64,000 bases of DNA from Hippopus hippopus (Eukaryota; Mollusca; Bivalvia; Cardiida; Cardiidae): assembly GCA_946811185.2 (NCBI GenBank), contig OX328098.1:22143084-22207083 (forward strand), read 5' to 3'. Position 1 is the first letter of the stretch. Each line of letters starts with the position of its first letter. A program made the translations under genes and the position numbers. The notes beneath the pieces are model-generated. The model did no database searches, was not told the origin of the DNA, and saw only the letters and a program-made list of their open reading frames with translations. Shown in pieces: positions 10,293 to 21,179 of this stretch.

Positions 10293-10493
10293 CGCTTAAT
10301 GAAAGCACAGGATTCCTCAATGCGTTTCCATAACTCCTAACAAACACGTTCAGTTCCCCAATATCGTTCCCTTCCATGTCGTACCAGAATTGTACCTTGT
10401 AGTGATCCAGAGTGGGGTTGGGAAACATGGGGGAGATAATTCGTGCTGTCTTACCAGGATTGTGTTCCGAGGAATCGATATAAGCATAGTGCC
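10293..10493 (-). CDS. MAM domain A, middle exon
   Basis: Seen: acceptor TTTTCTGTAAACAG, then 67 codons: HYAYIDSSEHNPGKTA, RIISPMF, LDHYKVQFWYDMEG, GELNVFVRSYG and a VLSLSG end at AGCG|GTAATT. Phase 1 at both ends and exactly the length of the matching MAM-B exon. It links 11178-11327 to 8888-9040 in frame. Confidence 0.9.
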
Positions 10494-11177
10494 CTGTTTA
10501 CAGAAAATAACAAAATAATCAAAACTGCTAAAGGTCACCTTTCATAGTGTTGTTTGCTCGCACTGGATTTCAAGCTGTTTAAATTTTGTCACTCCCAATC
10601 GCCACTTAAATAGCTTTAGCGGAAGGCCTAGATCATTAAGCGCTGAGCGTTACAAAAGACTGACTCGAGACACCATTGTTTTTTCCAGAATTACTTTTGA
10701 TTATATGATTAACTGTCCATATTAATGCATATATGTACTTGATTTCCCGCTCTAGCATTTATGAATGGAACTACTTTTTACTACGTACTGCAATGGAATT
10801 CTTGTAAAATCATCTACTATAATTAAAAGACCTCTACACCAAAGTCAACCATTCGTTATGAATCTTTAAATGCTATTCTATAATCCAAGACTAGCCATTA
10901 GATTTGCTGAGGCATTCTCGTGGCTAGTCTAGGATAGTATCATCATACATCAACGGTCAGAGAATGTGTTAACCAACTTAAATTCTGTATTGGATTTTCC
11001 CGGATCAGTGTCAGTATTTAGACGCAAGATCTCACGATTCGGTGTACTAATCAATCATTCCGTTTGGTTTTTCACTGCTTTGTAGAATTTGCAGGATTAT
11101 TACGATGTGAAAGAGTAATGAAACCGATGAAATAAGTATCTTTAAGCAAACGAGTGTTTAAATCCATATTTACATAC

Positions 11178-11327
11178 CGTTAGAGTCTGGCCCATGGTCA
11201 GAGTTAGGTCCCGTGCTACCTGACCTCGTCCGACCCGAACCTATGGACCAATCATAATTGTCGTTATGTTGTTGCGTGTAGGAGCAGAATCCTGATTCAA
11301 AATCACAGGAAATCGGATCGTTGTTTA
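11178..11327 (-). CDS. MAM domain A, first exon
   Basis: Seen: acceptor TTTCTTTTTACAG, then 50 codons: DPISCDFESGFCSYTQ, DNYDWSIGSGRTRSGSTGP and SDHGPDSNG, ending ACG|GTATGT with phase 1 at both ends. CDFExGFCxYTQ plus W(S/T)xGSGRTxSxxTGP is a textbook MAM opening. This is the most upstream exon of the gene that I can recognise. Upstream exons with a signal peptide should lie to the right on the minus strand but were not found. Confidence 0.9.
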
Positions 11328-11966
11328 CTGTAAAAAGAAAATACGAATTTTCCCTGGCCTTTTTGTACATTGTCATTGTGTGTCACAGGTGCATCACATT
11401 TCGTAGACGAAATCTTTTCTTTCATTCTTTCTTTTACTAACCGATCTCGTGATTTAACGACTTACAGGAAGACAGCTCTTTAAAATAATCACGTAGGAAA
11501 ACGGAGAGAAATTGCTCCAAAGGAAAAAGTTTCGACTGGAGAAGGGCCTATTAATGCCAGAATTTCTACATGTAGAAACTAATTTTGATACATATAATTT
11601 GGAAGAGCTGCTCCTCTTGCTAGGTGGAGGTGTCCTGTGACATGTATTCAGTTAGGTCAAGGTCCAGGTTTTTGACACTTGTCATCAAATATGGCCAAGA
11701 CTGGTAAAAGCATGTAACAGGTTTATTTACACATCTACCTCTCTCTCTTGTTTTCGAAACTATTAACCACGTCAAATGGTGCGTTGGGGTCGAGGCCATT
11801 TGCACCATTTCACTATTTCTTTCCTACTGTATCATTATTCTGTTATTCACACATGTTTTGATTTAACCAATGTATACTTACGTAAAAACCTTTGCCACTT
11901 TCCTTGCACAAGAGTGAGTAGGAGGCAACCTGAAAATTACAGCAATCTTTACCTAGTGCTTTTTAA
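11328..11966. other. No gene recognised
   Basis: Upstream of the first recognised MAM exon; probably intron. No promoter motif, array or repeat family could be assigned. Confidence 0.4.
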
Positions 11967-12700
11967 GTCCCCTACCGGCGAAGCCGAAGGGGACTTTAGG
12001 TTTGCACTCAATCCGTCCGTCTGTCTGTCAGTCTGTCCGTCAGACCTCCGGCAAATCAGTTTTCCGGACTTTTTTCCTAAACGCTGGCAGGTATTGAGCT
12101 GATTTTTGGTGTGTAAGTCAACCACCATGAGTTACAGATCAAGTCCGAGTTTCGTTCCGGTCCAATGATTTTTGACGAAATTATGGGCCTTGGACTTAGA
12201 AAATTTCACTGAAAAAACAGTTTTCCGGACTATTTTCTAAACGCTGGCAGATATTGAGCTGATTTTTTGTGTGCAAGTTAACCACCATGAGTTACAGATC
12301 AAGTTTGAGTTTCGTTCCAGTCCGCTGATTGACGAAATTACGGGCCTTGGACTTAAAAAATTTCACCCCCCCCCCCAAAAAAAACAGTTTTCCGGACTTT
12401 TTTTCTAAATGCTGCCAGATATTGAGCTGATTTTCGGTGTGTAAGTCAACCACTATGAGTTACAGATCAAATTCGAGTTTCGTTCCGGTCCACTGATTTT
12501 TGACGAAATTACGGGCCTTGCACTTAGAAAATTTCACTGTAAAAACAGTTACTCCAACTTTTTTTCTTAACGCTGGCAGATATTGAGCTGTGTTTTGGTA
12601 TGTGAATTTACCACCATTGCATGCACACCCATATATGATCAAGTTCGAGTTTCGTTCCAGTCCACTGATTTTTGACGAAATTACGGGCCTTGAAAAATTG
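11967..12700 (+). mobile_element. Hairpin-headed Helitron-like repeat with four 163-bp units
   Basis: Starts with a short hairpin (CCCCTACCGG then GCCGAAGGGGACTTTAGG) and a TCCGTCTGTC-rich run. About four tandem units of 160-166 bp follow, with CAGTTTTCCGGACT recurring near 12058, 12220, 12386 and, altered, 12546. Each unit holds TGAGCTGATTTT, ACCACCATGAGTTACAGATC and GACGAAATTACGGGCCTTG. No protein coding. Assignment to Helitron-like elements rests on general structure only. Confidence 0.55.
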
Positions 12701-13029
12701 CTTTTACGGGAACATTTGTGTTTCACAAACAGATATTGTCTTAGTAAAACTTCTTCAATGAACTTACATTAACAAGGAAAAATGTTTATATATCTGGCTT
12801 TCATTAAAGAATTGCATACAAAGACAGACACGATGCTTATAATTCTGAAAGGGGGTCAAATACGTTCTTTCTCCTCCACAGAGTTTCACAAACTATACGT
12901 GCCAGCGATATATACGGCCGGTAGGGGAATGGGTATTGCTATGCAATACTATCAGAATGCTTGTTTCCAATAAAGGCTACTTTTGTTGTTTGTCTATTCT
13001 TATAGATGTGCTACGACAAACTTATCACA

Positions 13030-13215
13030 CATTTGCCACACAATCCAAAGTTTTGACGTTCCTGAACGAAATGCATGCTTTGAAAACTTTGTGGGAAAAA
13101 AAGAAAATGCAGGTAACCAGAATTTTCTTCTTTTCCTTCAACTTATTCTGCCATTTCACATATACATGTATTTGCTACAGCTCGAGCGATTTTATTTATC
13201 GCCTGCAAATGTTTA
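13030..13215 (+). mobile_element. Family A MITE, degenerate
   Basis: Recognised by CACACAATCC, TTTGTGGGAAAAAAAGAAA, AATGCAGGTAACCAG and ATCGCCTGCAAATG. Ends are not preserved. Confidence 0.5.
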
Positions 13216-13334
13216 CCATACAATGTACTACATGTTTCTACATGTAGTAATACAAGAGTTCATTTAATTCCAAATTCTAATGTGACACGTGAATTCGGCT
13301 CTATAAACACAGTGCAACGAAAGCGTGGTAAAAT

Positions 13335-13390
13335 CTACGTTATTCTATGTAGAGTGACGTCATTCTATATAGAGTGACGTCTTCTGTATA
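13335..13390. repeat. Short tandem duplication, about 20-bp unit
   Basis: ATTCTATGTAGAGTGACGTC is followed at once by a near-identical copy (ATTCTATATAGAGTGACGTC), with a decayed piece on each side. Confidence 0.7.
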
Positions 13391-13497
13391 AAGTAAGTAA
13401 GTAAGCTATTCAATGGAATATAATCTGCATCCGCGTTTTTACTCTAAGCATGAACTTGTTTTCCTTTGATTAAGAGTTGGTCATGTTAGAATCGAAA

Positions 13498-13663
13498 TAA
13501 TCTTCTTTCTATCGTGGTTTATCGCTCAATAAAGCACGTTGTGAGTTATGAGGCGCAATGAATAAACCACTCGGGCTATCGCCCTCGTGTATTATTTATC
13601 GTGCCTCACAACTCACAACTGTGGTTTATTGAACGATAAACCACGATAAAAAGAAGATTAATT
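13498..13663. repeat. Family H: 165-bp palindrome
   Basis: The left arm starts TAATCTTCTTTCTATCGTGG; the right arm is its reverse complement, ending CCACGATAAAAAGAAGATTA. Pairing continues through GTTTATCG, AATAAA, GTTGTGAGTT and the centre near CGGGCTATCGCCC. A foldback transposon or recent inverted duplication is likely. Single copy in this window. Confidence 0.75.
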
Positions 13664-13884
13664 CTTAAGCCACTCACCCGATGAAAAAAATATTATACAT
13701 TGGAGTTTTTAATTGTCTGCAAATCTTTTGAATATGGATGAGTCAAAAAAAGTGTCTTCTGGTAAATACTTGAGCTGTTCTGTCACCAAAAACAAAAACT
13801 ACAATAACACAGCCGAGTTTATAAATTTAAAACTGGCATTGAAAAATACGGGAAAAGGCACGGAAAATCGGTCCAGCATTATTC

Positions 13885-13945
13885 ACTCATAAAAGACACT
13901 CTTATAATCAGAACTAATAAAAGACACTCTTATAATCAGAAAAAC
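13885..13945. repeat. 33-bp tandem duplication
   Basis: AAAAGACACTCTTATAATCA occurs twice, about 33 bp apart, apparently without change. Confidence 0.75.
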
Positions 13946-13969
13946 TGTTTGGTTAACATAAAAAGCCGC

Positions 13970-14165
13970 TTTCAACATTATTTCAGTAATATCACGGTGA
14001 CAGCTCACTCATTCATAGATGTGCTGCGTTTCACCAGAACCAGGTTATAGCTCCGTACAAAGTGTCTTGCCGCAGGGCACTCCAACTAAAAGCCCACCGT
14101 TTCGAATGAAGATCGAACATGCTACCTCCAGGTTTCGTTTCGTTCACTTCGCAACTGAGCCACAA
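13970..14165 (-). repeat. SINE type 1, reverse orientation
   Basis: The reverse complement shows the GTCACCGTGATAT, TGAAATAATGTTGAAAGCGG and CACTTTG segments of type 1 SINEs. A tRNA-like head lies at the right-hand side (GATCGAACATGCTACC on the plus strand). Confidence 0.55.
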
Positions 14166-14634
14166 TCTCAACAAAATTAACAAAATAAAAGAAGTGCCGG
14201 TCTAAATTGTAGGCTTTTATTCCTGAATGACACTTCATTTATGGCGAAACAAAAGAAAGAAAGAAAGAACTTTACTTATCATAGATCTAATCCAGTTTCT
14301 GACCTGTAACTCTCAATAGTCTTTTTTGCCAGATAAGTCAAATATTGCTACGCGTATTCAAAGGAAGAAAAAGAAGGGGAAAAAAGAAATGACAATGATT
14401 GACCCCATGGTTAATTTTGCGCTCAAAGTGTTAAACAGGTTCTTTAAAAAATGGATGATAAGTAAATTCTACCGAGCAACAATCCAAAAACACCATTGAA
14501 ATATTGTTGCCGAACGCTCATTGTTACGTCTTCCTTCCAAGTGGCACCGAGGTCCGCCGAATAAACATACCATTTTGACCCCTAACTATTTCAGAGTCAT
14601 AGGAGAAGATGGTGTCTATTGCGTACGGTAATGC
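14166..14634. other. No feature seen
   Basis: Unique-looking sequence without a supported ORF, array or repeat family. Confidence 0.4.
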
Positions 14635-14846
14635 TTAACCCTTATCCTGCTGAATAAAAGAAATGAAACTTTCAAGCCAATAGGAAAAACCTAAATATAG
14701 CTCTTTGAAAGGTATTTTTGGAGGAGAGTTATCTCCTTAACGGACGGTGTAGATCCAAGATCAGACTACACGTTCTGTTCAGTCTGATCTTGATCTACGC
14801 TGTCCGCAAAAGCTCAGTGAGTCGCGCTTAGCAGCCTAAGGGTCAA
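14635..14846 (+). mobile_element. Family E MITE (TTAA-bounded, inner hairpin)
   Basis: Left end TTAACCCTTATCCTGCT; right end AGCAGCCTAAGGGTCAA, an inverted copy with TTAA decayed to TCAA. The inner hairpin at about 14738-14805 pairs GTGTAGATCCAAGATCAGAC with its complement. It is homologous over its whole length to 48831-49038. Confidence 0.75.
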
Positions 14847-15084
14847 GAGTAGAAGAGAAAATCTGATGTAGATCTATAATAATGTCTGCTTGTTTAGTCA
14901 AACATGAATTTAAAAAAATATTTCTGAGTTTCTCGTTAGGATGAAAATTCCATGTACTGCGATTATAAAGCCACTATTGCCATGATTATCTACAAAATAT
15001 ATGAATTCAAACATCAGACTGTGCGTGCTGTGCTGTCTGATGCTGATCTACTGTTCCAGCAGGAGTCCAAAAGCAAAACGATGT

Positions 15085-15175
15085 GGTGTCCGTGAATGTA
15101 AGGTACAGCGTCGGCCTCGTAATCATAAGGTCCCGAGTTCGAATCCCGAGAGCTGTTGTGAACTTTTGGATTTTT
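15085..15175 (+). repeat. tRNA-like sequence, probably a SINE head
   Basis: TACAGCGTCGGCCTCGTAATC followed by GAGTTCGAATCCCG resembles the A and B boxes of a tRNA. The CTCGTAA loop is threonine-CGT-like. Stems do not pair properly, so it is a tRNA pseudogene or a SINE head rather than a functional tRNA. Confidence 0.45.
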
Positions 15176-15409
15176 TATTGGCCCACAAAATCGGCGAGAG
15201 TACTGGTGTAGTTCCCAGGAAGCAGAATCGAGAGAGATTAGTACAAGTTGTAAGAACTTGTTTCTCATTCGATGTAAAATAAAAATGTTTAAACTAGCAA
15301 GAGTACCAAAAGATGTTCTTAGCGATTTATAGACGCCATTATTTTTCCTTCTTATGAGACTCATTATTAACCATCATGCAACAGAAACATCTGTTTGAAA
15401 ACATTAAGG

Positions 15410-15935
15410 AGCCATGCTCTGTGAAAAGGAGACTTAATGCATTTGCAAAAAGTATCGACCAATGTCAGCCTTGGTAGTCCGCGCAGGCTGACATGGACCG
15501 AAACATTTCGCTATTGTTAAATTTTCTGCGTGTTAAAGAATAATTCTACTCCATGATTCAGTCGGTTGTTTGACAAAATAGATTTTAAGGATCCATAATT
15601 AGGTGATGACTTGTTTGATATATGGTCTACAACACGCGAAATGGAGCATTCGGACATTTGCGTAAAGTGTCGTCTCGGATCAGCCTGCGCAGTCCGCGCA
15701 GGCTGATCCGAGACGGCACTTTACGTCTACATTAGATTTTGTTCTTCAATAGACTTGTGCAAAACAGAAAATTACATTAAAACGGAAAGTGTCGTTTCGG
15801 TGTAGCCTGCGCTGACTGCGCAGGCTGATCCGAGACGACACTTTACGCAAATGTCCGAATGCCCCTTTTCGCATGATGCAAGCCATAATGCATGATGGAG
15901 ATGCATTAAACCAGCTTTAGCCAGAGTATGGTTCA
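15410..15935. mobile_element. Family C MITE interrupted by family D
   Basis: The C copy starts GAGCCATGCTCTGTGAAAAG at about 15410. It runs through the hairpin and the GGATCCATAATTAGGTGATG segment to about 15634, then resumes after the D insertion as AATGCATGATGGAGATGCAT to the AGAGTATGG end near 15935. The D element therefore post-dates it. Confidence 0.75.
15635..15873. mobile_element. Family D MITE nested in family C
   Basis: Long terminal inverted repeats: GCATTCGGACATTTGCG plus TAAAGTGTCGTCTCGG on the left, with the inverted form at 15829-15873. Each arm carries a GC-rich hairpin (GATCAGCCTGCGCAGTCCGC and its complement). About 240 bp, no ORF. Confidence 0.75.
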
Positions 15936-17239
15936 ATTATATAAATGTTAATTTCTTTTTCTGCTTACAGACATCCGTTTGCTCTTTTCAACAGGTCGTC
16001 TGCTGCATTTTTGTCCAGCAGTTTATAATTCATTGTCTTGCTATTCATTCATTTGGGTTTCTTTCGTATCTCTTCACACAAAATTAATTTGACGGAACAA
16101 TTCAATTTTCGACAAGATTGGGCTAGTATAGGTGAGTATGAAGGACAAAAAGAAACAAGGAGCAGCGAACAGTTTTGTTTTTCATTGTTTACTTCTGCTG
16201 TCCAATGCAAACCCTCGAAATCAAACGTCGTCTGTGTGGATAATAGAAGTGTAGTCCTAGAATGTCAATGTAATTGGCATTTTCGCTTCGTATGAAGGAT
16301 ATATATCATCAAGCATGAGTTGCATAACTGGATATGAATATTTTATAATAACCGTATCAAAATAAATGAGAAAGCACCGGCTTGACTTATCGCGTGAGCA
16401 CAATTTTTAACAACCAAGTGACAGACCATCACTATACAGAATCCCGAGTCACATACAATGCATTCTTCCGGTCCTACAGTGTGACTAGTGTGTGCCTAAT
16501 TGTGGTATTTGTCGAAGACAATACCACTATGAGTTCAATATTGAATTTTGAAGACCATGTATCGTATTTTGTGCAAAGCCGAAGGAAATAAACCCAATTA
16601 AACTCGTTTTTTCTCAGACAAATGAGTTTTTCGGTAGCACTCAGATATGTAATTGGAAATGGCATGTTAAAATACACTGGGTGAGGCCATCGATCGTAGA
16701 AATATTAATTTTTTATTGAAAATAGCTTCACTCACTCATAGCCTTCTATTGGCGCAATGATACAAAATTTGTCTACTGATCGCTTGGTCTTGGGCTTTTT
16801 CGTTCCAAAACCAGTTTGTCCCATGGCTTGTTTATCCAATGATTGCGCGCCACTCCATTTGATTGGGCATGGATATTTATAGATCGAAATAATTGATTGT
16901 AATGTTGGTAATTAAATGTTAACGGCCAAAGATATTTCAAAATCATAGTTTTCAGGTACAAATTTTATTCGATATATTCACATGGTTTCTCTCTCTATCC
17001 ATCATGCATCCTACTGTCAAGGGACGTTACTCCTGACTCCTCCTTATGATCAAAGGGAGACTATCAATACATAAATAATCCTTACTTTGTCATGAGTACT
17101 CCCCCTTCAACCAAAAGGTATTCATTTGCTTAGCAGGTTGACTTTCAAGCCAATATTTGAATAATATTTCTCTTTTTCTTATTATTAACTCCACACAATG
17201 ACTTCCTTGACAAATACCATTTCAGCGTTCTCAACGCTT
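15936..17239. other. No gene or repeat family recognised
   Basis: Several short ORFs occur (for example 16038-16295 and 16382-16591), but none shows a domain, splice framing or codon bias that I can support. Confidence 0.4.
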
Positions 17240-17555
17240 TGATTTTGAGAGTGCAGTCGGTAGCGTACAGGACTTCAGAACAGGGGGTCGCCGGTTTGAA
17301 TCCCAGGCTCGGCGTATTTCTTTAGGAGGATTGATAATAGTCATTGCAGCAAGATTCATTCCTCTCTCTACGCTAATCATTGTTTCGACGATGATTGTGT
17401 GGGAGAGCAACCAGTGGCTTTGAAAGAATGTCCTGTGGATAAGACTGGTACAAGAAATTACAGGAAAGCATGATAGGTGCACTGGCCACCGCGATATTGC
17501 TGATATAATGTTGAAAACTGTGGTAAACGCAAATCAATCAATCAATCAATCAACT
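17240..17555 (+). repeat. SINE type 2 (tRNA-derived)
   Basis: The head has an A-box-like GTGCAGTCGGTAGCGTA and a B-box-like GGTTTGAATCC. The body contains GATTGATAATAGTCATTGC, GATTCATTCCTCTCTC and AGTGGCTTTG. The tail TGATATAATGTTGAAAA ends in (ATCA)n. Same family as 47168-47465 and 58428-58740. Confidence 0.75.
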
Positions 17556-17663
17556 CAGTACTGTGTTAGCTAGTATGATCTCTCAGAATGCTAATCCACG
17601 CTCTTTGCAGTCTAATCTGGATCTATAATGTTCACATAAGCGCTTTTAGTGGTGGCCAGCCGA

Positions 17664-17891
17664 TTAACCCCTTACCAAACAATCCCAAATTTTAACGACC
17701 CAGACAGAAAATGCTTTTAAAAATATGGTGGGAAAAGGAGAAAATGCTGTTAACCAGCATTTTCTCCTTTTCCCGCCATGTTCTTTTACCATTCCAAAAG
17801 ACAAATCATAACGTGATATAATTTTCATCCGTAGTCTGCAAATGCCCTTGTTTGGACGATTATAAAATGTTTTCGTTCGGGAAATAGTTAA
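17664..17891 (+). mobile_element. Family A MITE
   Basis: TTAA at both ends (17664-17667, 17888-17891). Left end TTAACCCCTTACCAAACAAT. The hairpin around 17730-17780 has scattered mismatches (TGGTGGG versus CCCGCCA still pairs). Confidence 0.8.
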
Positions 17892-18205
17892 GGTTCAATC
17901 TAATTTTATATAACTGTGTAACTAGTTATATATTCCCTTATCTCTGACCCCATTTAGTAGAAACCTTCTCTAGTCTACAATAACACTACTAATTCTATAT
18001 ATGTATCTGCAGAACTGATCAAGTTATACATATGAAAGATAAGAAATATTTCTACCACGGTTTTAGCATGCTATTTTTATACTGTTAACCGAAAGTTCAG
18101 ACCTCATCACCTTCAACAGAATGTAGTGCCGAAATTAAAAGTAGATCAATAAAGATATTCGTGGAATTTGATTTGATACATGTATAATTATTGAATGAAT
18201 TTAGA

Positions 18206-18209
<4 letters not shown>

Positions 18210-18243
<34 letters not shown>

Positions 18244-18265
18244 CGGACGGACGGACGGACGGACA
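18210..18265. repeat. Microsatellite (GA)n followed by (GGAC)n
   Basis: Pure GA run at 18210-18241, then five GGAC units to 18265. Confidence 0.95.
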
Positions 18266-18639
18266 GGTGGGAAGTTCCAGAATCCAGAGACTTAGTAACT
18301 TTAGTGCATAGTTACTGTCAAGAAATCTATTTTGTCTGCAAGCGTTGTTCGAAACACACCCTGTTGCCAAAAAAAAAAAAAGAATTCTTCAAAGATGTTC
18401 GAGTAAAGTGCGTTTATGAAATTTTTTACTCAGTATCAAACAGAAGTTATGTTAATGTTAATGTCGATTTGATATTTAAGAATTGTTGTTTTTTGACAAA
18501 TTTAATCGTTTGATAATCGTTTGCATGTATGTTGTAGAATGCTTTTACCTTCAAGCATATTACTAGCCTTAGACGGCTGTCTTTCCTCTTGCAACAGACA
18601 ACTGTAAAAAAAAAACAATCAAGAAATAAGTAAATGAAG

Positions 18640-18895
18640 TAAATGATCAAACATATAAAACAATAAATAAAACAATCAAACAAACAAACAAACAATAAAT
18701 AAATGGATGGATAGAAAGATAGATAGATAGGTAGATAGATAGATAGATAGATAGATAACTAACTAACTAACTAAAGTAACTGATTTATTGATTGATTGAT
18801 TGATTGATTAATGCATTTGCAAAAAGTATCGACCAATGTCAGCCTTGGCATCGATCGATCGATGGATCAATCAATCAATCAATCAATCAATCATG
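18640..18895. repeat. Mosaic tetranucleotide microsatellite with an embedded family C fragment
   Basis: Successive AAAC/AAAT, GATA, AACT, GATT, ATCG and ATCA runs. At 18808-18848 they are interrupted by 41 bp of family C sequence, identical to part of the copy near 15436. Confidence 0.9.
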
Positions 18896-19940
18896 ATAGT
18901 TTATGATACAGTAGCGTGCAGAATAACGCCAAATATAGTCCCTGTACTTAAATACTAGCTAGGAAAGCATAGGTGGTTTTGATGATCTAGTGTAACTGGT
19001 AAACTTTGTGATTGGTGCTTCAATCTACAAACAACATTTTAACAGTTAATTATGACATGCAAGACATCGAAGACAAAAGGTTAGTTTTTTTTTTTCTAAA
19101 TTTCTGTGTTAAGTTTATCATTAACACAATTTCTACATTTATGTGACATCTGTAGACGTTTTCGACCGAGTTAGAGGCTGTGAATGGTGGGTAACCAATC
19201 CAGAAGAGAATAAAGAGCGAAAAATGGCAGGCACGAATTTTATTTGGTACGATTACCAATGAGTACTCTCTCGAGTTGAAGAGTACAATTAGCGTCGGTC
19301 TATCTGAAGGAAAGATCCAAAAAACAAAGCAGACTTAATTTTATGCATTATTTCCTTCATTGTTTGTGTTTTGCACACAAAAACAATCTGCTGTAGACGA
19401 AAGAGGAACAAGATGTAACTAGAGTCAATTTACCACTTGTGATTTTGGTTCATGCGTAAGCTGGACACGATTTTATGCACATCGACTAATCATGAAATCT
19501 GCGGTCCCTGAAGTGAAAGTGAAATCCAGTAAATGTCGTCCACTTCTTTGGGAAAATATGGTCTTCAGTCCAACTTACGATGGTTCAATATGCCTACATG
19601 TACTAAACAGACACGTGTTTCTCTTCTAACCGGCCAATTTTATGACTGGATATATCCTATATTCAGGGTTTGTTTTTTTAATGAGATAGTGACGCCGATG
19701 GTCGACGTCTTCCCCTCAGCAAATTTTCCCCAAAAGTGTAGTTTTTCCCCCAAGAAATCGAATTTCCCCAAAGAAATCAAATTTCCGTACAGTAAAGCAA
19801 AGTATTGTACTAATTTTTAGTAAAGAAACCCACTTAAAGACCGATGATCGGCTGCAAAAATGACCAATGTTTTTTTTGTTTAACAAGTCATCCACCTTTG
19901 ATCATGGAAAACCATCACTAATCGGCTAATTTTGTAGCCA
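18896..19940. other. No feature seen
   Basis: Unique-looking AT-rich sequence; a run rich in TTTCCCCAAA-like motifs lies near 19725-19790, with no clear unit. Confidence 0.4.
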
Positions 19941-20443
19941 CGAGTGTCCGTATTCCGTGATGATAAGGAAACAACAGGATGAAACTAAAAATTTAGACAA
20001 GAACATGAACTAAAAACTACTTGCCTTCATAAAAAAATCATTTCCGGTCAGTTTCATGAAAAATTATAACTTGGACATTAATTTTTATGTTCAATGTGCA
20101 TAAAGAAAAAAACATGCCATCGGCCATCTTGAGGAAACATGGCCTGACCTAATTCCGGTAGCTAGGTAGTAGTTACAGCAATAAGGCGTAGGTCCTTGCA
20201 TTTTTTGAGAAGGAACGCTATGTAGATATAAGAAAAATTATATCAATTTCTTTTAACCAAGAAAATTAAATTATTTTTACATGTTTTTGTATTGCATTTG
20301 TCTGAAATTCAAGGGCGATAAAACGTTCGAATATTGGTAAGGGTTACGAGCTGAAATACCGCGTGACGTCATCAAACTACGTCCTTTATGAGATGTAAAC
20401 AAAAATCACCGGTTCAAGGACCCTCACGGAATAAGGACACTCG
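19941..20443. mobile_element. Candidate TIR element, about 500 bp
   Basis: CGAGTGTCCGTATTCCGTGA at 19941-19960 is matched by its reverse complement at 20424-20443 with one mismatch. No ORF lies between. Target duplication not evident. Single copy here, so the call rests on the terminal repeats only. Confidence 0.45.
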
Positions 20444-20599
20444 ATGATACTTCCTATTTATTCTTTGCACGGAATATTGCACACACGCAGGTGGTATGAT
20501 ACAAAAAAACACTGGATCTCAGCTTTTGGTATTCAACAAAGTCGTCTAGGTCGCCCCAATATTGTTACATAATGTGCAACAAAGAAGGAAAGGTTTAAT

Positions 20600-20775
20600 T
20601 AAAAGTATTTGAAGATGACATTTCAAAGATAGCTTAAAGGATGAATGCTGTCAATGAAAGAGAAGAAAGCAAAAATGAAGAAATTGGAAAAGGAGAAATT
20701 GTTGGTTACCCGCCATCCTTTTTCCACAGTGTTTTCTAAAGGCCTCTTACTAAAGATTGTTTGGTAAAGGGTTAA
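20600..20775. mobile_element. Family A MITE, degenerate, sharing TTAA with the next copy
   Basis: Contains AATTGGAAAAGGAGAAATTG with a decayed hairpin and ends ATTGTTTGGTAAAGGGTTAA. The final TTAA (20772-20775) is also the first TTAA of the next copy. Confidence 0.65.
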
Positions 20776-21000
20776 CTCTTTACCAAGTAACAAAATGTTA
20801 GGCTCCTCAAAACTGAAAGCAGAATGACAAATTAAATTTGGCTGAGTTGAGTGCATTTTTCTTAGAAAGGGTAGAAAACATTGTGAGAAAAAAAGGAAAT
20901 GCTGGTCACCAGTGACCAGCATTTTCTCTATTTCTCACAATGTTTTCTAAAGCCTTCTTTCTCAGTGTCTTTAAATACTGGATTATTTAGTATAGAGTTT
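20772..21000 (-). mobile_element. Family A MITE
   Basis: Left TTAACTCTTTACCAAGTAAC. The hairpin centre is extended: CTGGTCACCAGTGACCAGCA is an enlarged palindrome. The right end is decayed to TAGTATAGAGTTTA. Confidence 0.75.
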
Positions 21001-21179
21001 ACAGGTTTGCCTATCTGTATGACGGAATCTCTTTAGGTGAATCATTATTTTACAAACAAAGGGACTGACAACTTTGAAACCAGCTGAAAAGGTGTATAAT
21101 CAACATTAACCAAGGTTAAAATAAAATGTTGTCTTCAGGTTGCAGTGTTTGACCATCTTGTTTTTTATTTATTTCACAG

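Noticed and set aside
15001..15364. Overlapping ORFs of 93 and 116 codons on opposite strands
   Set aside because: They cross a tRNA-like SINE head and lack any domain.
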